Assembly (NCBI GenBank): GCA_964462535.1
Contig: CAYWXV010000009.1
Span: forward strand, 1 to 64,000
Origin: CAYWXV01 sp964462535
Lineage (GTDB): Bacteria; Bacteroidota; Ignavibacteria; OLB7
DNA: 64,000 nucleotides
Direction: 5' to 3'
Shown: positions 60,206-64,000 of the stretch, piece after piece
Position numbering within the stretch: position 1 is the stretch's first letter
How the letters are laid out: the number at the start of each line of letters is the position of its first letter
The notes under the pieces: model-generated
Seen by the model: only the letters and a program-made list of their open reading frames with translations
Database searches by the model: none
What the model was told of the DNA's origin: nothing
Program-made: the position numbers and the translations under genes

Positions 60206-61996
60206 ATGTACGTGCGTATATCTTCTCAAGTCCTGCTGCTGGCCGCGGCCGCACTGCTGGTCGGTGCGTGCCAGCAGGCGTACCGTACCGATCTGTCAAA
60301 CCTGGATACCAGTGGTGGGCCGCAGAGCGGTGACTGGGTGATCATTCATTCGTTGTCTGATCCGGAAAACCTCAATCTTCTGACAACGAGCGATGCCGGA
60401 GCCAGTGAGATCCAGGGGTACATGTACGAAACGCTCACAACGATCGACCCGCACACCCTGCAGGACATACCCTGGATCGCCGATTCGCTTCCCACCATCA
60501 GCGAAGATCGCTTGAGCTACGACTTCCGTATTCGGAAGGATGCCATCTACAGTGACGGGCATCCCATCACGGGAGAGGACTTCATCTTCTATCTGAAGAC
60601 GCTCAAGAACCCTCTCATCGAGGAAGCCGCACCAACCAGGGGATACTACGACCGCGTCGACAGCGCCTTGCTTGTCGATGGGGATCCCTACAAACTCAGA
60701 GTGGTGATGCGCGAGCCGTACTCGCTTGGTGAACAGTGGGCAGGTGGGTTGTACGCGCTCCCGAAACACATTTGGGATCCGACGAATCTCTCTGACCGTT
60801 TCTCCTTCTCCGTCCTTAACTCTGGGGACACGACGAATCCTGCTATCGGGACATTCGCCACGTCGTTCGAGGATGTGAAGAAGGGGATGTCGACGAAGTA
60901 TCTCGTCGCCAGCGGTCCCTATATGTTCCGTGAGTGGCGACGGAATGACCGTGTCGTATTGGAGAGGAATCCGAGGTACTGGAGGAAGGACGATCCACTT
61001 GCAGCAGCATATCCCGATCGTCTAATGTGGCGGACGGTCAATGACATCAACGCCGCGCTCGTGGCTTTGCGAGCTGGCGAACTGGACGTCATGCCCCGCA
61101 TGGAAAAGGTCCAGTACTTCCGCATGCAGAAGAAGCTCGAACTGTTGGGACTCGATTCCGCTGTCTACGACTACCCCGCATATAATTACGTGGGCTACAA
61201 CGGGGATCGGGTCATCTTCAAGGATCCGGCAGTTCGTGGTGCGCTCGCATTCGCCATCAATCGCGCCGCCATAGTTGACAAGATCTACTTCGGCAAAGCG
61301 CGGCCGGTGCAGTCCCCGATCTTCTACAAGCGCGCTGACTACGACACGACCATTCCAATCATCCCGTTCAACCTGGATACTGCGCGTGCAAGGCTTGCGG
61401 CGGCCGGATGGAAGGACACGGATGGAGACGGAGTCCTCGACAAGGTCATTGACGGACGAAAGACACCGTTCCGGTTCTCCATACTGCTGAACTCCGGTAA
61501 CCAGTCGCGACAGCAGATGGCCATCATTTTCATCAACGATCTCAAGCGAATCGGAGTTGATGCCTCATCGCGTACTCTCGACTGGGCCACCTTCCTGAAG
61601 AACACTCGTGATGGCCAGTACGATGCCTACATAGGGGGTTGGGTGATGGGCGTGCGAGAAGGAGATCTCTATCAGATCTGGCATTCGAAGTCCGCCGAAA
61701 AGGGGGGATCGAACTACGTGAAGTTCCGCAACGCCGAGGTGGATCACTTGATTGAATCATTCCGCGGCGAGTTTGATCCCCAGCGCAGAAAGGAAATTGT
61801 CGCGCAGATCCAACGAATCATCAACAAGGAACAGCCCTACAACTTCCTTGTTTCCGAGAAGTTCACCGGTGCCAGTAGTGCTCGTTTCCAGAACGTGCAG
61901 TGGTTCGCGCCAAGTCCCTGCTACAACGCAGGGTGGTGGTGGAGTCCACGTGAGGTGCAGCGATATGGAAACAGCCCTGCGATGGAAACACGCTGA
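60206..61996 (+). CDS. Oligopeptide-type ABC substrate-binding lipoprotein
   Basis: A 596-residue periplasmic binding protein of family 5 (OppA/DppA type). A lipoprotein signal (LLLAAAALLVGACQQ) starts at the ATG at 60206; a TTG at 60182 is in frame but less likely. Typical stretches are YDFRIRKDAIYSDGHPITGED, YMFREWRRNDRVVLERNPRY, VRGALAFAINRAAIVDKIYF and the C-terminal half with FINDLKRIGVDASSRTLDWA. Two OppB/OppC-type permease genes follow. Confidence 0.9.
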   Translation: MYVRISSQVLLLAAAALLVGACQQAYRTDLSNLDTSGGPQSGDWVIIHSLSDPENLNLLTTSDAGASEIQGYMYETLTTIDPHTLQDIPWIADSLPTISEDRLSYDFRIRKDAIYSDGHPITGEDFIFYLKTLKNPLIEEAAPTRGYYDRVDSALLVDGDPYKLRVVMREPYSLGEQWAGGLYALPKHIWDPTNLSDRFSFSVLNSGDTTNPAIGTFATSFEDVKKGMSTKYLVASGPYMFREWRRNDRVVLERNPRYWRKDDPLAAAYPDRLMWRTVNDINAALVALRAGELDVMPRMEKVQYFRMQKKLELLGLDSAVYDYPAYNYVGYNGDRVIFKDPAVRGALAFAINRAAIVDKIYFGKARPVQSPIFYKRADYDTTIPIIPFNLDTARARLAAAGWKDTDGDGVLDKVIDGRKTPFRFSILLNSGNQSRQQMAIIFINDLKRIGVDASSRTLDWATFLKNTRDGQYDAYIGGWVMGVREGDLYQIWHSKSAEKGGSNYVKFRNAEVDHLIESFRGEFDPQRRKEIVAQIQRIINKEQPYNFLVSEKFTGASSARFQNVQWFAPSPCYNAGWWWSPREVQRYGNSPAMETR

Positions 61997-62013
61997 GCGC
62001 TGGCTTGCGGTTG

Positions 62014-62051
62014 TCCCTCTACGTCGTTCGGGAGGGGCCATCTTTTCTTTT
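62014..62051 (+). terminator. Weak hairpin with T-rich tail after the binding protein gene
   Basis: Arms TCCCTC (62014-62019) and GAGGGG (62032-62037, one G-U) are followed by TCTTTTCTTTT. Partial termination here could make the binding protein more abundant than the permeases, a common arrangement. The stem is short. Confidence 0.35.
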
Positions 62052-62127
62052 GCGGCGCGGGCGCCCTCGTTAGCTTTGCGGCCGCCGTCCTCCCGTCCCT
62101 CGATGCATACCTGACCCTTCTTAGCTC

Positions 62128-63138
62128 ATGGGCACATACATTCTCAAGCGCATACTACTCTTCGTTCCAACGTTCCTGATGATCACGATCATCACGTTCT
62201 CGATCAGCAGACTTGCGCCGGGAGACCCCGCTGAGCTTAAAGCGGGGGCTCTGAACGAAAAGGCCGACAAGGGGGTGACCGAGGAGATGGTGCAGAAGAT
62301 CCGTGAGAAATGGCATCTCGACAAGCCGATCCCGGTCCAGTACGGTTACTGGGTCTCGGATCTTATCCAGTTCAATTTCGGTCAGTCGTTCAAGGATGAC
62401 TCGGATGTCTGGGAGAAGATCAGCGAACGGATACCCGTGACGCTGATTATGAGCATAGTGTCAGTAATCCTCGCCTATTTGATCGCGATCCCAATAGGGA
62501 TTCGCTCGGCGACGCATCCCGGAGGACCGTTCGACCGCATTTCGACCACCATTCTCTTCATGCTCTATTCGCTGCCGACGTTCTGGATCGGCACGCTTGC
62601 TCTCCAATACTTCTGTCGCGGATCTGGATTCGTTGACCTGTTTCCCATTGGTGGCATCACGTCGATAGACTACGAGCCCACGTGGAGTCCGCTGCGTCGC
62701 ATGGTTGACATTGGCTGGCACCTGACGCTCCCAACACTGATCTACACATATGGGAGTTTCGCGTTCATCTCACGGCAGATGCGAGGTGCTATGCTTGAGA
62801 ACATTCGGCAGGACTACGTGCGCACCGCGCGCTCCAAGGGATTGGCGGAACGGACGGTGATCTACAAGCACGCCCTCCGTAACTCACTTATCCCGATCAT
62901 CACGCTCCTGGCTGGCCTGCTCCCGGCACTTGTTGGTGGATCGGTCATCGTCGAGCAGATCTTCTCCATACCGGGTATGGGGCAGCTCGCTATTCAAGCA
63001 CTCAACGAGCGCGACTACCCGATCATCATGGCCGAACTCTCGCTGACGGCAATCCTGACGATGTTCGGAGTGCTGATCGCCGACGTTCTCTACTCGGTCG
63101 TCGATCCACGTATCGCCTTCTCACGCAAAGCGGCGTAA
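62128..63138 (+). CDS. Peptide ABC permease, OppB/DppB type
   Basis: A 336-residue permease with about six membrane segments and N-terminal MGTYILKRILLFVPTFLMI, as in DppB/OppB. The ATPase-contact loop is DYVRTARSKGLAERTVIYKHA, and the end VLYSVVDPRIAF is typical. It lies 131 bases after the binding protein and 29 before the second permease. Confidence 0.92.
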   Translation: MGTYILKRILLFVPTFLMITIITFSISRLAPGDPAELKAGALNEKADKGVTEEMVQKIREKWHLDKPIPVQYGYWVSDLIQFNFGQSFKDDSDVWEKISERIPVTLIMSIVSVILAYLIAIPIGIRSATHPGGPFDRISTTILFMLYSLPTFWIGTLALQYFCRGSGFVDLFPIGGITSIDYEPTWSPLRRMVDIGWHLTLPTLIYTYGSFAFISRQMRGAMLENIRQDYVRTARSKGLAERTVIYKHALRNSLIPIITLLAGLLPALVGGSVIVEQIFSIPGMGQLAIQALNERDYPIIMAELSLTAILTMFGVLIADVLYSVVDPRIAFSRKAA

Positions 63139-63167
63139 CTCTCAACTGATCCAGCATCATCGATCAC

Positions 63168-64000
63168 ATGGAAGAACGGACACCGACAGCGGAGATCGAC
63201 ACCGCGCCGAATGCACTCGGAGGGAAGGAGAAGAAGCGTCCTGACCAGAGCTACTGGTCTCTTGTAAAGCACCAGTACAAGAAGAACCGCATTGCAGTAC
63301 TCGCTCTCTGGTTCATTTACGGACTTGCTGCGATCGCCCTGCTTGCCGATTTCATTGCTAACGACAAACCATTGTACTGCGTGTACAAGGGGGAGACATA
63401 CTTCCCGGTGTTGAAGTCGTACCTGGTTGGATTGAAGTGGTCGACGTGGCCGCCCGAATTATCAACCGCCGATTGGAAGACCCTGGAATTCGAGAGCGTT
63501 GTCTTCCCCCCAATTCCGTACTCGCCTGGTACTGTCAATCTTGATGCCTCCCTGCAGGAGCCACTCTCCGGAACAGACCATTACCTGGGTACCGATCAGA
63601 CCGGGCGCGACATCCTCTCGGGACTCATCCACGGAGCCCGAATCTCGTTGACGATCGGCTTCGTGGCAATGGGAATCGCGACGATAATCGGCGTCATCCT
63701 GGGAGCGCTGTCTGGGTTCTTCGGCGGGTGGGTCGATATTGTGATCTCGCGCGTCATCGAGGTCTTCCTGAACTTTCCGGTTCTCTTCCTCATTCTAGCG
63801 ATCGTCGCCTTCTTTGAGTATTCAATATTCCTCGTGATGGTGGTTATCGGCATCACTGGATGGATGGGGATTGCTCGTCTGGTTCGCGGTGAAGTGCTCC
63901 GCGTTCGCAACATGGAGTACGTGACAGCCGCCACGTCACTTGGATTCAGTTCCAATCGGGTCATCTTCCGCCACGTTCTTCCCAATTCAATAGCCCCGGT
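63168..64000 (+). CDS. Peptide ABC permease, OppC/DppC type (cut by window end)
   Basis: The frame from the ATG at 63168 is open to the edge of the window. It has an N-terminal cytoplasmic stretch, TM1 (IAVLALWFIYGLAAIALLADF), a long periplasmic segment typical of some OppC proteins, then HYLGTDQTGRDILSGLIHGA and later helices up to the contact loop YVTAATSLGFSSNRVIFRH. It is the second permease of the transporter; ATPase genes presumably follow. Confidence 0.92.
   Translation, partial: MEERTPTAEIDTAPNALGGKEKKRPDQSYWSLVKHQYKKNRIAVLALWFIYGLAAIALLADFIANDKPLYCVYKGETYFPVLKSYLVGLKWSTWPPELSTADWKTLEFESVVFPPIPYSPGTVNLDASLQEPLSGTDHYLGTDQTGRDILSGLIHGARISLTIGFVAMGIATIIGVILGALSGFFGGWVDIVISRVIEVFLNFPVLFLILAIVAFFEYSIFLVMVVIGITGWMGIARLVRGEVLRVRNMEYVTAATSLGFSSNRVIFRHVLPNSIAP

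Overview
This 64 kb window looks like chromosome from a moderately GC-rich (judged by eye) Gram-negative bacterium of the Bacteroidota/Chlorobiota/Kapabacteria side of the FCB group. Signs of this are two proteins with type IX secretion (T9SS) type A sorting tails, a giant choice-of-anchor-D (ASH) repeat protein, a GWxTD-domain protein, a DUF2141 protein in a carotenoid operon, and the hpf-hprK pair. The taxonomic placement is inference from gene content. I see no rRNA, tRNA, CRISPR array, insertion sequence or prophage.

Layout. 0.1-7.3 kb: the fatty acid cluster plsX-fabH-fabD-fabG-acpP-fabF-rnc plus a DUF429 gene. 7.3-12.2 kb (minus): a response regulator, a histidine kinase, one polypeptide joining a PhnD-like binding protein to a PhnC-like ABC ATPase, and the permease PhnE. 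12.3-20.3 kb: a glycosyltransferase, topA, and an RND efflux adaptor with its pump. 20.5-24.1 kb (minus): a secreted VIT/VWA protein and rho with a long leader. 24.6-36.5 kb (minus): a continuous, mostly overlapping gene run from crtY through crtE, crtI, crtB, a DUF2141 gene, a methyltransferase, crtU and a Rieske protein into nfo, a membrane protein, gmhA and dacB. 36.6 kb (plus, divergent): a CarH/LitR-type B12 photoreceptor repressor with an operator-like repeat cluster in the shared intergenic region. 37.6-42.0 kb: copA-anmK-PAP2 phosphatase and a frameshifted small lipoprotein. 42.0-46.1 kb (minus): a C39-like peptidase, a glutathionylspermidine-synthase-like ATP-grasp protein, a Tyr/Gly-rich lipoprotein and a cytosolic hypothetical. 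46.3-54.8 kb (minus): the giant ASH-repeat protein, rimO and a GWxTD protein. 55.0-58.3 kb: a Xer recombinase, an outer-membrane-like protein, hpf and hprK. 58.5-60.1 kb: an ECF sigma factor and a likely partner membrane protein. 60.2-64.0 kb: an oligopeptide ABC importer running off the edge.

How it fits together. The crt genes predict lycopene, then beta-carotene (CrtY), then an aromatic carotenoid of the isorenieratene type (CrtU with the Rieske protein), probably induced by light through the B12-dependent repressor. The most unusual items are the binding-protein/ATPase fusion, whose two halves must lie on opposite sides of the inner membrane; the light-responsive aromatic carotenoid locus; the regular cysteine pattern in the giant ASH protein; and the little-studied ATP-grasp/lipoprotein module.
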